From Flavobacteriaceae bacterium (GTDB lineage: Bacteria > Bacteroidota > Bacteroidia > Flavobacteriales > Flavobacteriaceae): a stretch of DNA of 64,000 bases. Every line of letters begins with the position of its first letter. Position 1 is the stretch's first letter. Both the position numbers and the translations under genes were made by a program. Shown piece after piece: positions 34,484-43,001 of the stretch. The DNA is taken from positions 62,001 through 126,000 of the forward strand of contig JANRDC010000004.1 in assembly GCA_030726725.1 (NCBI GenBank). The letters are read 5' to 3'. Under the pieces are notes generated by a model. The model worked only from the letters and a program-made list of their open reading frames with translations. It had not been told where the DNA came from and searched no databases.

Positions 34484-35646
34484 AGCTTTCTCCTCCTCAT
34501 CTCAGCAGCGAGCAAAGACAATTCTCTTGAAGTCTGTCCAGCAACGGAGGTATTTTCAGCTGCACGGCGCATCAAGTAGGGCATCACCTCCCGAACAGGG
34601 CCAAACGGCAAATATTTGGCTACCTTATAGCCTAAATCCGATAGATTAAAACTGATGTGGTCACTCATACCGAACAACTGAGCAAACCAAACTCTAGAAT
34701 CGCTTTTATCCATGCCCTGTTGTTCCATCAATTGAGTAACCTTTATCGTGCTTTCCTCGTTGTGGGTACCTAAAAAAACAGCGCAGAATTCCGCATTTGA
34801 CATAAGTATTTGAGCGATCTCATCAAAATTTTGATCCGTAGCTTCTTTGGTGGGGCAAATAGGTGATTTTATTCCCAATGCTGCAGCTCGTTGATTTTCT
34901 TTTTCCATGTAGGCACCGCGCACTAACTTAACACCGATTTTAAATCCTTCTTGTCGCCCAGTTTCACAGAGCATTTCAGCGTATTGTTTGCGATCCCAAC
35001 GATAAGCCTGAATCGTTTGATAGACGATGGTTGTGCCCTGGTTGTATTTTCGCATCATCTCTAAAACCAATTGATCGGCACTATCCTGCATCCAACTTTC
35101 CTCCGCATCGATCAACAGAGGGATGGAGTTTTCAGCAGCAAGCCCACACAAACGATCAAAACGATCAACTACTCTTTGCCACGCTTGTTCTTGAACAGGA
35201 TTAAGCAGAGATCCTTGAGATTTTAACTCAAATAAATCGATAGGGCCCAGACCAGTGGGTTTAAAAACGCCAAAAGGTATTGCAGGATGATGAGACGCAC
35301 TGACCAATACCGAGGCAATTCGATCACATGCATGATCAAAAGCAATTTCATCAGCTTTACCCTCTACAGAGTAATCCAAGACAGAAAAAACGTTTTTGCT
35401 TTGAAGATTTTCAATAACCGGAAAACAATCTTGTTCCGATATACCTCCGCAGAACTGGTGAAACACCGTTTTTTTTATCAAACCCTCAATGGGCAAATGA
35501 GCCTCCAACATTATTTTGGTCAACCACGACCCCCAGCGAGCTAATCCTGGTTGTCCAATCAGGCTAAATAACCAGTAGGCCTTTTTGAGTTCAAGATCTG
35601 ATTTTAAGGCAAATGCTTTTGCGGTATTCTCAAAATTTGGGACCAA
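34480..35646 (-). CDS. Proline dehydrogenase
   Basis: This FAD enzyme oxidises proline to pyrroline-5-carboxylate. The TIM-barrel is evident from VYQTIQAYRWDRKQYAEML, KLVRGAYMEKENQRAA, FLGTHNEES and the C-terminal YLPFGPVREVMPYLMRRAAENTSV, which carries the conserved arginines for substrate binding. The protein is monofunctional (388 residues); P5C dehydrogenase is not in the window. Start is the TTG at 35644-35646, supported by a TATCTTTG box 22 bases upstream; no ATG is available in frame before the conserved region. Divergent from aroB. Confidence 0.92.
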   Translation of the reverse strand: MVPNFENTAKAFALKSDLELKKAYWLFSLIGQPGLARWGSWLTKIMLEAHLPIEGLIKKTVFHQFCGGISEQDCFPVIENLQSKNVFSVLDYSVEGKADEIAFDHACDRIASVLVSASHHPAIPFGVFKPTGLGPIDLFELKSQGSLLNPVQEQAWQRVVDRFDRLCGLAAENSIPLLIDAEESWMQDSADQLVLEMMRKYNQGTTIVYQTIQAYRWDRKQYAEMLCETGRQEGFKIGVKLVRGAYMEKENQRAAALGIKSPICPTKEATDQNFDEIAQILMSNAEFCAVFLGTHNEESTIKVTQLMEQQGMDKSDSRVWFAQLFGMSDHISFNLSDLGYKVAKYLPFGPVREVMPYLMRRAAENTSVAGQTSRELSLLAAEMRRRKL

Positions 35647-35668
35647 AATCGACGATTTAATAAAGGGT

Positions 35669-35676
35669 CAAAGATA
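35669..35676 (-). promoter_or_regulatory. -7 box of the proline dehydrogenase gene
   Basis: The minus strand reads TATCTTTG, a perfect TAnnTTTG match, 22 bases before the TTG start codon. It overlaps the ATG at 35676 that the ORF track gives as the aroB start, arguing against that start. Confidence 0.5.
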
Positions 35677-35694
35677 TGCACTCCCTCGAGAAAA

Positions 35695-35721
35695 TTGGAA
35701 TAAAAATTATCGGTATTTTTG
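35695..35721 (+). promoter_or_regulatory. aroB promoter
   Basis: A TTG at 35695-35697 is followed after 16 bases by TATTTTTG (35714-35721), a perfect -7 box. It predicts transcription start shortly before the ATG at 35736 and places the upstream ATG at 35676 outside the transcript. Confidence 0.55.
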
Positions 35722-35735
35722 AAGAAACATTAACT

Positions 35736-36797
35736 ATGCAACCCATCCGTACAGCCCAGTCAGTAGTATACTTCGAAGAAGATGGCTATGAAGCATTAAG
35801 ACAGCTTTGGGAGCATAAAAATTACGCCTCTGTATTTTTGTTGATGGACGAGCATACACATCAGTACTGTTTGGCTCCATTTATGGCTGCATTGGCCTGG
35901 GACAAACCGATTGAGCTCATAGAATTACCTTCTGGGGAACAGAACAAACAATTATTTTTTTGTCAATCAGTTTGGGAACAACTTTCTGAACAGGGTGCTG
36001 ATCGCAAAAGTTTATTGATCAATTTGGGAGGGGGCGTCATCACAGATATGGGCGGTTTTATCGCTAGTTGTTATAAAAGGGGTATTGATTTCGTCAATGT
36101 TCCGACGACCCTGCTATCCATGGTTGACGCTTCAGTGGGTGGAAAAACAGGGATAGATTTAGGCTTACTAAAAAATCAAATAGGCGTCATTGCAGAGCCT
36201 TCGCTGGTGATTATTGACCCAAGAATGCTCGACACCTTGGACCAAAGACAATGGAGAAGTGGGCTAGCTGAAATGTTAAAACACGGATTGATTATGGATG
36301 CTGATTATTGGCATCAACTAAAAAATATCGAGCGTTTTAGTGACCTCGTTCCCCTGATCCATCATTCTGTGGCGTTGAAAGCAGCAGTCACCAAAGAGGA
36401 TCCCACAGAACAAGGAAAAAGAAAAATACTAAATTTCGGACATACCCTAGGTCATGCGATTGAATCGCATTTTTTAGAAAAGGATCCGGAGGACTGCTTG
36501 CTACACGGGGAGGCTATTGCCATAGGCATGATCATGGAAGCATATCTTTCCACGGTGTATACGGGATTAAGACTAGATGAGGCCGAGGAGATAAAAGCTA
36601 CCATCCTAAGTGCCTATGATTCCATTGACTTACCGGAATCCATCCTACCACATATTCTTGAGCTCATCCAACACGACAAAAAAAATAGCCACGGTATTGT
36701 TCAGTTCTCACTGTTGAATAAAATCGGTACATGTCAATGGAATTGCCCTGTAGAAGATGGCGCAATAAAGAACGCAATCGACTTTTACAGAAGCTGA
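35736..36797 (+). CDS. aroB: 3-dehydroquinate synthase
   Basis: AroB forms 3-dehydroquinate, the second step of the shikimate pathway. Conserved segments are LINLGGGVITDMGGFIASCYKRGIDFVNVPTTLLSMVDASVGGKTG (NAD-binding and substrate loops), the metal-binding EMLKHGLIMD, and ILNFGHTLGHAIE with HGEAIAIGM. The start is the ATG at 35736 (MQPIRTAQSV), which gives 353 residues; the ORF-track ATG at 35676 adds 20 residues overlapping two promoter elements. No other aro gene is adjacent. Confidence 0.96.
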   Translation: MQPIRTAQSVVYFEEDGYEALRQLWEHKNYASVFLLMDEHTHQYCLAPFMAALAWDKPIELIELPSGEQNKQLFFCQSVWEQLSEQGADRKSLLINLGGGVITDMGGFIASCYKRGIDFVNVPTTLLSMVDASVGGKTGIDLGLLKNQIGVIAEPSLVIIDPRMLDTLDQRQWRSGLAEMLKHGLIMDADYWHQLKNIERFSDLVPLIHHSVALKAAVTKEDPTEQGKRKILNFGHTLGHAIESHFLEKDPEDCLLHGEAIAIGMIMEAYLSTVYTGLRLDEAEEIKATILSAYDSIDLPESILPHILELIQHDKKNSHGIVQFSLLNKIGTCQWNCPVEDGAIKNAIDFYRS

Positions 36798-36805
36798 TTC
36801 AGCTG

Positions 36806-37285
36806 CTACAATTCCTTAAAGATGGTGTGCATCAAACGCTTTTTATCGTTTAAGCTCTCCTCCAAAGAAATCATCGTCTCTGTTCTGCTGATTCCATCAA
36901 TGTCATCAATTTTAAATATGATGTTCTTGGCATGATTGGTATCCTTGGCCCTGATTTTGCAGAAAATATTAAACTTGCCAGTGGTTATATGCGCCACAGT
37001 CACATTGGGAATCAGGTTTAATCGTTCCAAAACAAACTTGGTTTGGTGGGTTTTTTCCAAGAAAATACCCACATAGGCGATAAATGAATAACCTAATTTA
37101 ATGTAGTCCAAGGTCAAAGAAGAACCTTTGATAATCCCCGCGTCTTCCATTTTTTTAACACGCACGTGAACAGTACCTGCTGATATCAATAATTTTTTCG
37201 CAATATCTGTGAATGGAATACGTGTATTGTCGATTAACATATCCAAAATTTGGTGGTCAATCTCATCTAATTTTATTTTTCCCAT
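36806..37285 (-). CDS. Lrp/AsnC-family transcriptional regulator
   Basis: The 159-residue protein has an N-terminal winged helix (KLDEIDHQILDMLIDNTRIPFTDIAKKLLISAGTVHVRVKKMEDAGII) and a C-terminal RAM ligand-binding domain (AYVGIFLEKTHQ, VAHITTGKFNIFCKIRAKDTN, GISRTETMISLEESLN). Such regulators sense amino acids or their derivatives and bind AT-rich palindromes. Its promoter region carries an A/T palindrome with 10-base arms at 37328-37348, suggesting autoregulation. Neighbours include aroB, proline dehydrogenase and alanine dehydrogenase, which are possible but unproven targets. Confidence 0.93.
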   Translation of the reverse strand: MGKIKLDEIDHQILDMLIDNTRIPFTDIAKKLLISAGTVHVRVKKMEDAGIIKGSSLTLDYIKLGYSFIAYVGIFLEKTHQTKFVLERLNLIPNVTVAHITTGKFNIFCKIRAKDTNHAKNIIFKIDDIDGISRTETMISLEESLNDKKRLMHTIFKEL

Positions 37286-37307
37286 GGCAGCGGACTAATT
37301 TAAAGCG

Positions 37308-37315
37308 CAAACTTA
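37308..37315 (-). promoter_or_regulatory. -7 box of the lrp-like gene
   Basis: The minus strand reads TAAGTTTG, a perfect TAnnTTTG match, 22 bases before the regulator ATG. The A/T palindrome at 37328-37348 covers the expected -33 region. Confidence 0.5.
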
Positions 37316-37327
37316 TCAAATAATGTT

Positions 37328-37348
37328 TTGAATTTTTAAAAAATTCAA
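37328..37348. repeat. A/T-rich palindrome upstream of the Lrp-type regulator
   Basis: The arms TTGAATTTTT and AAAAATTCAA are perfectly complementary around a single central base, giving a 21-base palindrome. It is 12 bases upstream of the -7 box. Lrp-family operators are A/T-rich palindromes of similar size, so autoregulation is an inference. It is an unlikely terminator for the M14 gene because it has almost no G/C. Confidence 0.45.
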
Positions 37349-37381
37349 TCATTTATTGTGAAATATGCAACAGAATCATAC

Positions 37382-38503
37382 TTATTTGATTAAATTTTGG
37401 ATAACAGACCATACATCTTCTTTAGACTGCAACAACAATTGCTCTTGTGCCAGTGCGATATCATAAGTTTTATGACCCCAGAAAGCGTTTTCCTCCACCA
37501 CTTCGGGTATCGATGGCCACCATTGAATGGCTCCGTTGACTAGCTTTTCCTCCAAAGTAATCGCCAATGCCTGACCTTGTCTCCAAATAGAACTTAACCG
37601 ATATGGGCTTTTAACCAATATATCTACAAATCTTTTTCCGTTTTGCGGAACTGATAAATATTGATCAATGTCTTGATAGACATACAAATCAAAGGCAATA
37701 CTGTTGATCGCTGTGTACAGGGATAAACAAACCAGGGCCCTAGTATTTATTCTTGAATAATCATCTGGAAAATGACCTGCTTCAAATAAAATGGTTGGTG
37801 TTCCCAGAGTTTGAAAAGTGTCCCCCACACAATTGATATTATAGGCGTCATCATACCTACCAACGCCCTCTGGGATATAGGATTGCAACCACTCATTGAT
37901 GTCTGAAATAACTTGCATGGCCCGAGCCCTGTGTTCAGGAATAGAGCGCTGATCATCAGCCGCAGGCGCAAGAAAAGACATAGTTGCAGGAACTGGATGA
38001 TCGCCCACATGATATATAGTTCGTTGGTCGTGCAGATTAAAACAAAAATCAGGCTTCCACGAATTGAACAACGCAATTAAATATTGACTTTCCGGCTGTG
38101 TTTGGGCTTGAGCGTCTCTGTTTAAATCGATTCCAGCAGCATTAAATCGTGTATAGGCATGCGCACCATCAGGATTTAAAACTGGTACAACACACAAAGT
38201 GCATAGCGCTTTTATCTGCCTTGTCCACTCCGTGTCTTCGTCCAACAACCGCATCAAATCCAACAAACCTCTAGTTGTCGTGGACTCATTGCCGTGCATT
38301 TGAGACCACATCAATAGCTTTTGTGGGCCTTCTCCCCAGCTCCAAGCATAAATCGGTCTTTGCTCAACAGAATATCCCAAAAGTTTTTTCTGCCATAAAA
38401 CGCTCAGCGAAGCGGTTACTTGATCGATTTGCTCTGGGGATAAGTACCGTTGATCAATTCCAGGTGCTTTTATTTTGGCGTAATTAAACTCTTTGATTTT
38501 CAT
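37382..38503 (-). CDS. Cytosolic M14-family zinc carboxypeptidase (paralogue)
   Basis: The 373-residue protein is a clear paralogue of the exported M14 peptidase at 8691-10172: it shares MHGNEST (zinc HxxE), VLNPDGAHAYTRFNAAGIDLNRDAQ, FCFNLHDQRTIYH and PEGVGRYDDAYN, VGDTFQTLGTPTILFEAGH. It lacks a signal peptide, so it should act in the cytosol. The start is the ATG at 38501-38503, since the first six residues of the ORF-track version overlap the -7 box (38519-38526). Possible substrates are peptides or peptidoglycan fragments; this is not shown. It is divergent from the XRE regulator. Confidence 0.87.
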   Translation of the reverse strand: MKIKEFNYAKIKAPGIDQRYLSPEQIDQVTASLSVLWQKKLLGYSVEQRPIYAWSWGEGPQKLLMWSQMHGNESTTTRGLLDLMRLLDEDTEWTRQIKALCTLCVVPVLNPDGAHAYTRFNAAGIDLNRDAQAQTQPESQYLIALFNSWKPDFCFNLHDQRTIYHVGDHPVPATMSFLAPAADDQRSIPEHRARAMQVISDINEWLQSYIPEGVGRYDDAYNINCVGDTFQTLGTPTILFEAGHFPDDYSRINTRALVCLSLYTAINSIAFDLYVYQDIDQYLSVPQNGKRFVDILVKSPYRLSSIWRQGQALAITLEEKLVNGAIQWWPSIPEVVEENAFWGHKTYDIALAQEQLLLQSKEDVWSVIQNLIK

Positions 38504-38518
38504 GAAAACTGTTTGCCG

Positions 38519-38526
38519 CAAAAATA
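38519..38526 (-). promoter_or_regulatory. -7 box of the cytosolic M14 gene
   Basis: The minus strand reads TATTTTTG, a perfect TAnnTTTG match, 15 bases before the ATG at 38503. Confidence 0.5.
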
Positions 38527-38582
38527 CCTAATTAATCAGACAACTACGTCTAACTTTTCATCATGCCAAGCCTATTTTTTAT

Positions 38583-38611
38583 GTTTACAATTGTAAATTA
38601 CAAAAGTAAAC
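38583..38611. repeat. Palindrome and GTTTAC/GTAAAC pair in the divergent M14-XRE region
   Basis: TTTACAATTGTAAA (38584-38597) is a perfect 14-base palindrome. GTTTAC at 38583-38588 and its complement GTAAAC at 38606-38611 frame it. A further GTTTAC at 38689-38694 overlaps the -7 box of the XRE gene. These may be regulator binding sites; evidence is sequence symmetry only. Confidence 0.4.
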
Positions 38612-38667
38612 AAATAAATTAAAACTCTACATATCAGTGTTTTAAGTTATTTTACATCAAGCTATAT

Positions 38668-38708
38668 TTGATATAAAATATTTTCCATGTTTACTTTTGT
38701 TATCTTTG
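38668..38708 (+). promoter_or_regulatory. Promoter(s) of the XRE regulator
   Basis: TTG at 38668-38670 precedes TACTTTTG (38692-38699) by 21 bases, a good Bacteroidota promoter. A second perfect -7 box, TATCTTTG (38701-38708), follows directly and a third, TATATTTG, lies at 38663-38670. Which is used is unknown. Confidence 0.5.
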
Positions 38709-38726
38709 AAAAATTAAATTAATTCT

Positions 38727-39158
38727 ATGGCCATCCAGCAAAAAATCCAACAAATGATGACCCAATACGGATACTCCCCCACTCAATTGGCAGATCAGTT
38801 GGGCATACCCAGGTCCTCTATTTCCCATCTGATGTCTGGGCGGAATAAACCCAGTTTAGAGTTTGTATTAAAAGTCTTACAAAGATTTCCAGAAACAAAC
38901 CTTTACGAATTCTTAGACCTGACTCAACCAGGTCTGCAACAGAAAAACGCTCCGGCAACAAACGAAATGAATGCCCATTGGTCCTTGTTCGACATCGAGC
39001 ACAGCGGACAAACAGAAAAACCAAACGAACACAAGGCAGCGAGCAACCCAGAAATACAGCTATCCATGCCAACGAGCAAGCTACAAAAACCCATTCGCGT
39101 GGTATTTTTCTATGGCGATGGCACCTTTGAGGCCTTTGAAAATTCAGCACAACAATAG
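38727..39158 (+). CDS. XRE-family helix-turn-helix regulator
   Basis: Residues ~5-60 form an HTH_3 domain (KIQQMMTQYGYSPTQLADQLGIPRSSISHLMSGRNKPSLEFVLKVLQRF), which binds DNA. A flexible Gln/Asn-rich linker follows, and the C-terminus has a short conserved element (PIRVVFFYGDGTFEAFE, residues ~122-138) found, from memory, in other Bacteroidota XRE proteins of similar size. Total 143 residues. The palindrome and GTTTAC motifs in its own promoter region are candidate operators. Ligand and target genes are unknown. It lies upstream of the lipoprotein gene on the same strand with a 23-base gap. Confidence 0.88.
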   Translation: MAIQQKIQQMMTQYGYSPTQLADQLGIPRSSISHLMSGRNKPSLEFVLKVLQRFPETNLYEFLDLTQPGLQQKNAPATNEMNAHWSLFDIEHSGQTEKPNEHKAASNPEIQLSMPTSKLQKPIRVVFFYGDGTFEAFENSAQQ

Positions 39159-39169
39159 GTTCCAATTCG

Positions 39170-39177
39170 TACATTTA
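39170..39177 (+). promoter_or_regulatory. -7-like box of the lipoprotein gene
   Basis: TACATTTA is a 7/8 match to TAnnTTTG and ends 4 bases before the ATG, the same spacing as for hisL and uvrA. Confidence 0.35.
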
Positions 39178-39181
39178 CGCC

Positions 39182-39550
39182 ATGAAAATACTTTTCTCTA
39201 CAGCGGTGTGCTTATTTGTCTTGGGATGCCAACCTCCACAAAGAAATTGTGCGGAGTACAAAGAGGGTGATTTCAGTTTTACCGCTGAAGTAGGTGGAGA
39301 AGAAAAAACCACCACATTTACCCGTAATGAGCTCTGGGAAGTATCCACCTATGAAGGCGTTGTTGACTCAGCATCTGTGCGGTGGATCAATGATTGCGAA
39401 TACGTATTGCAGTCATTAAATCCAGAAAATCCACAAGCATCTAAACCTATTCACATCAAAATATTAAGCACTGACCAGACTGGTTATAGTTTTGAGTATT
39501 CCATCATTGGGAGTGCGCAAAAACAACGCGGAAAAGCCATAAAAAAGTAA
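39182..39550 (+). CDS. Small lipoprotein of unknown function
   Basis: A type II signal peptide with lipobox LFVLGC (Cys16 as the lipidated residue) is followed by a ~105-residue domain containing FSFTAEVGGEEKTTTFTRNELWEVSTYEG and SVRWINDCEYVLQSLNP. Comparable flavobacterial proteins are, to my memory, often labelled 'DNA topoisomerase IV' in databases because of their position near parC; the lipobox and size show that label is wrong. It is probably an envelope protein anchored to a membrane. It lies 3 bases upstream of the TerC gene. Confidence 0.8.
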   Translation: MKILFSTAVCLFVLGCQPPQRNCAEYKEGDFSFTAEVGGEEKTTTFTRNELWEVSTYEGVVDSASVRWINDCEYVLQSLNPENPQASKPIHIKILSTDQTGYSFEYSIIGSAQKQRGKAIKK

Positions 39551-39553
39551 ATC

Positions 39554-40339
39554 ATGTTCGAAATTTTCGCAAATGCTGATGCTTGGATAGCATTGTTGAC
39601 ACTCACATTTTTAGAGATTGTGCTGGGTATTGACAACATCATATTTATATCCATTGCCGCCGGAAAACTCAATGGAGCTCAAAAAGCCAAAGCCATCAAC
39701 ATAGGATTGTTATTAGCCATGGTCAACAGGATTGTACTGCTTTTTGGCATCAGCTTGTTAACCTCCCTAAAAGCAGCCTGGTTTCATATAGATTGGGGTT
39801 GGATCGCTGGCGGTATTTCAGGCCAAGCCATCATTTTATTTTTAGGCGGATTGTTTTTGCTCTACAAAAGCACCCGAGAAATTCACGAAAAAATTGAAGA
39901 TAAAGGCCATCAAGAAGCTACACTAGAGAAAAAGCAATCTACATCGTTTGGTTCTGTGCTTTGGCAAATCATCATCATTGACTTGGTGTTTTCTGTAGAC
40001 TCCATATTGACCGCTATTGGGATGACCAATGGGATTTCTCCCAATCCTAACGATGCATTGATGCTCATGGTGATCGCAGTAATTGTTTCCGTAGGTATTA
40101 TGATGCTGTTTGCGCGCGCTGTTGGTGAATTTGTGGGAAAACACCCAACCATCCAAGTATTGGCCCTTTCCTTCCTCATATTGATTGGCTTTATGTTGAT
40201 CACCGAGGCGGCCCATTTATCCCACGTGGTTGTCTTTGGGCAAAGCATTGGAGCGATACCCAAAGGGTATTTATACTTTGCCATTGCATTTTCATTGGGT
40301 GTTGAGTTTATCAACATGAAGCTTCGGCCGAAGAAGTAA
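39554..40339 (+). CDS. TerC-family integral membrane protein
   Basis: The 261-residue protein has about seven membrane segments and the TerC/Alx signatures LTLTFLEIVLGIDNIIFISI (acidic residues in helix 1) and IIIIDLVFSVDSILTAIGM (second conserved Asp pair), with a soluble loop of about 30 residues between (KSTREIHEKIEDKGHQEATLEKK). Members are linked to metal export, mainly manganese, and to metalation of exported proteins. Tellurite resistance should not be assumed. It ends 2 bases from the convergent parC gene. Confidence 0.93.
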   Translation: MFEIFANADAWIALLTLTFLEIVLGIDNIIFISIAAGKLNGAQKAKAINIGLLLAMVNRIVLLFGISLLTSLKAAWFHIDWGWIAGGISGQAIILFLGGLFLLYKSTREIHEKIEDKGHQEATLEKKQSTSFGSVLWQIIIIDLVFSVDSILTAIGMTNGISPNPNDALMLMVIAVIVSVGIMMLFARAVGEFVGKHPTIQVLALSFLILIGFMLITEAAHLSHVVVFGQSIGAIPKGYLYFAIAFSLGVEFINMKLRPKK

Positions 40340-40341
40340 GC

Positions 40342-42990
40342 TTAAAACAAAGTGATTTGCTCCCCAAACTCAGGGTTGTCTTTGTCGTCATTTTGTGCGG
40401 GTAATTCGATGTTTTGATTGGTTTCAGCGCTGTTTTCAACTTCTGTCAACGCTTCTTCCAAATCAGCTTCTTCAACATCTTCATAGGGCAATGGCTCTTT
40501 TAATTCCGTTGATTTTAGGTCAAATTTCGTCAACATATTTCCCATGGCTTTGATGCCTTTCACCCCAATAAACTCATCTAAGACAACTATTTCCTCTGGC
40601 CTAGCGTCTTTGCCTCTTTCTTTGGCAAAGGCCAAGGCAACTACCGGTCTCCAGTCAGTGGACACCAGCTCTAGGTAAGAATCTGGGTGATCAGAGATAA
40701 TCAACTCTTCCTTGACAGGTTGATCTACTGTAAAACGCTTGACATAAAATATTTTTTTAGCGCCTTCGTAGTAAATCACTGAAATAGGTTTCCTTGGATT
40801 CCACTGCTCCAACACAATCATATCCTCATCAAAATGAAGTGATAAATCAGGAGTCACCGTCTTTAAAATCCCTTTTTGATTGATGATCAACAAAAGGTCA
40901 TTACCTCTGAATGCACCCAACAGCGAGCCTCTACCGTCGACATTTAGTCGCTGTACTACTTCATCAAACCAAATATTCCTAGGCTTAAGCGTAGACAATC
41001 CTTTTTCCTTGAGCTCTATACGCTTAATGGCATATTTAGTCACCGTATTGCCTTTAGACTCCCTACCCTTGATCAAAATCTCCGAAAAATCAAGATCCCA
41101 TTTCAATTTTTTGATCGTTCCAACAGCTCTGAGTTGGATATTGATCACCTCAGCTTCCCCATTTGGGTTGGCTGAAAAATAAAGCACTTCAGATCCAGCT
41201 TGGCCAGTTGTTAGCTCATAGGGCCTATCTCTGGTTACCCCGGTCACGGTAAAACGCTTTACAAAGGAAGCACCTCGGGCACCATCGCGATAAACCATAT
41301 TATACACCGTTCTGGTGTCTTTCTTTTTAAACACAGCGACATGTATGATATCTTTTCCGACAAATGTCTTGGCGTCTACTTTGGACACCGTCATTTTGCC
41401 GTCTTTGGTAAACACAATCACGTCGTCAATGTCGCTGCAATCAGCCACGTATTCGTCCTTCTTCAGCGAAGTACCTACAAAGCCCTCTTCCCTATTGACG
41501 TATAATTTTGCATTTCTGTTGACTACCTTAGTCGCTTCAATATCGTCAAAAACCCTTATTTCCGTCTGTCTTTCGCGCCCTTTGCCATAAGTGGCTTTTA
41601 ACTGTTTGAAATAATCTACCGCATAATCGACTAAATGATCTAAATGGTGCTGTACTTGTGCGAGTTTTTCTTCTAAACTTTCAATGTACTGCTGCGCCTT
41701 GTTTAAATCGAACTTCGAAATACGCTTGATCCGAATTTCAGTTAACCTGGCCAAGTCTTCTTGAGTGACGGGTCTTTTCAGATGCGTGGTGTGGGGCTTT
41801 AATCCTTGGTCAATAGCGTCTAGTACACCTTCCCAAGTTTCTTGCTCTTCAATACTGCGGTACACCCTTTTTTCAATAAAGATTCGCTCCAAAGAAGAGA
41901 AATGCCACTGAGCCTCTAGCTCTTCCTTTTGGATTTCGAGCTCAGCTTTTAACAACCCCAACGTTCGGTCTGTAGAGATGGCCAGCATATCGCGCACACC
42001 GATAAACAATGGCTTATTGTCTTCAATGACACATGAGAGCGGAGAAATAGAGGACTCGCAACTCGTAAATGCATAAAGCGCATCGATGGTTTTGTCCGGG
42101 GATACACCAGGAGGCAAATGCACCAAAATCTCGACAAACTCAGAGGTGTTGTCGTCAATTTTTTTGATTTTTATTTTCCCTTTCTCATTGGCCTTTAAAA
42201 TAGAATCGATGAGTGTGGAGGTATTTGTTCCGTATGGGATTTCGCTGATTACCAAGGTGCTTTTATCCAACTGGGCAATTTTAGCGCGCACGCGGATGCG
42301 TCCACCGCGCATACCGTCTTGGTACTGAGTGACATCCACAATACCCGCTGTTGGAAAGTCTGGAAATAATTCAAACTTTTTGCCCTTGAGGTGCGCTATG
42401 GAGGCGTCAATGAGTTCATTGAAGTTATGGGGTAAAATTTTAGTGGACAAACCCACCGCAATACCTTCAGCACCTTGGGCCAACAACAATGGAAATTTAA
42501 CTGGTAGATTAACCGGCTCTTCTTTACGCCCGTCATAGGAAAACTGCCACTCGGTGATTTTTGGGCTAAAAACCACTTCTAAGGCAAACTTGGAAAGTCT
42601 TGCCTCTATATAACGGGAGGCAGCTGCACCATCTCCTGTCAAAATATTCCCCCAGTTACCTTGGGTATCGATCAACAAGTCTTTCTGACCTATCTGCACC
42701 ATGGCGTCAGCTATACTCGCATCTCCGTGGGGATGGTATTGCATGGTGTGACCAACCACATTGGCCACTTTGTTGTATCTACCGTCATCCAGTTCCTTGA
42801 GCGCATGCATGATTCTGCGCTGAACGGGCTTAAACCCATCTTCAATAGCGGGAACAGCACGCTCCAAAATAACATATGAAGCGTAGTCCAGGAACCACTC
42901 CTTGTACATACCAGTGACTTTAACCAACTGCTCCTGTGGGGCTATTGGCTCGAAATCATCAGATGGAATATGTGGCTCTTCCGTATTCAT
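40342..42990 (-). CDS. parC: DNA topoisomerase IV subunit A
   Basis: ParC carries the catalytic tyrosine of the type IIA topoisomerase that decatenates chromosomes. The N-terminal domain shows YASYVILERAVPAIEDGFKPVQRRIMHAL, the quinolone-determining region HTMQYHPHGDASIAD and the active-site GAAASRYIEARLSKFALEV. The C-terminal ~350 residues hold beta-pinwheel repeats (VVFSKD-type KDGKMTVSKVD, NQKGILKTVTPDL) and an acidic tail of about 60 residues (EEADLEEALTEVE). 882 residues matches the Bacteroidota topo IV/GyrA-like type. Lack of the GyrA-box argues for ParC over GyrA. The gene follows parE by 11 bases. Confidence 0.93.
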   Translation of the reverse strand: MNTEEPHIPSDDFEPIAPQEQLVKVTGMYKEWFLDYASYVILERAVPAIEDGFKPVQRRIMHALKELDDGRYNKVANVVGHTMQYHPHGDASIADAMVQIGQKDLLIDTQGNWGNILTGDGAAASRYIEARLSKFALEVVFSPKITEWQFSYDGRKEEPVNLPVKFPLLLAQGAEGIAVGLSTKILPHNFNELIDASIAHLKGKKFELFPDFPTAGIVDVTQYQDGMRGGRIRVRAKIAQLDKSTLVISEIPYGTNTSTLIDSILKANEKGKIKIKKIDDNTSEFVEILVHLPPGVSPDKTIDALYAFTSCESSISPLSCVIEDNKPLFIGVRDMLAISTDRTLGLLKAELEIQKEELEAQWHFSSLERIFIEKRVYRSIEEQETWEGVLDAIDQGLKPHTTHLKRPVTQEDLARLTEIRIKRISKFDLNKAQQYIESLEEKLAQVQHHLDHLVDYAVDYFKQLKATYGKGRERQTEIRVFDDIEATKVVNRNAKLYVNREEGFVGTSLKKDEYVADCSDIDDVIVFTKDGKMTVSKVDAKTFVGKDIIHVAVFKKKDTRTVYNMVYRDGARGASFVKRFTVTGVTRDRPYELTTGQAGSEVLYFSANPNGEAEVINIQLRAVGTIKKLKWDLDFSEILIKGRESKGNTVTKYAIKRIELKEKGLSTLKPRNIWFDEVVQRLNVDGRGSLLGAFRGNDLLLIINQKGILKTVTPDLSLHFDEDMIVLEQWNPRKPISVIYYEGAKKIFYVKRFTVDQPVKEELIISDHPDSYLELVSTDWRPVVALAFAKERGKDARPEEIVVLDEFIGVKGIKAMGNMLTKFDLKSTELKEPLPYEDVEEADLEEALTEVENSAETNQNIELPAQNDDKDNPEFGEQITLF

Positions 42991-43001
42991 TAAATATTCA
43001 T

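Noticed and set aside
39182-39550. DNA topoisomerase IV label for the small gene near parC
   Set aside because: It is 122 residues with a lipoprotein signal peptide; genuine parC and parE lie at 40342-44864.
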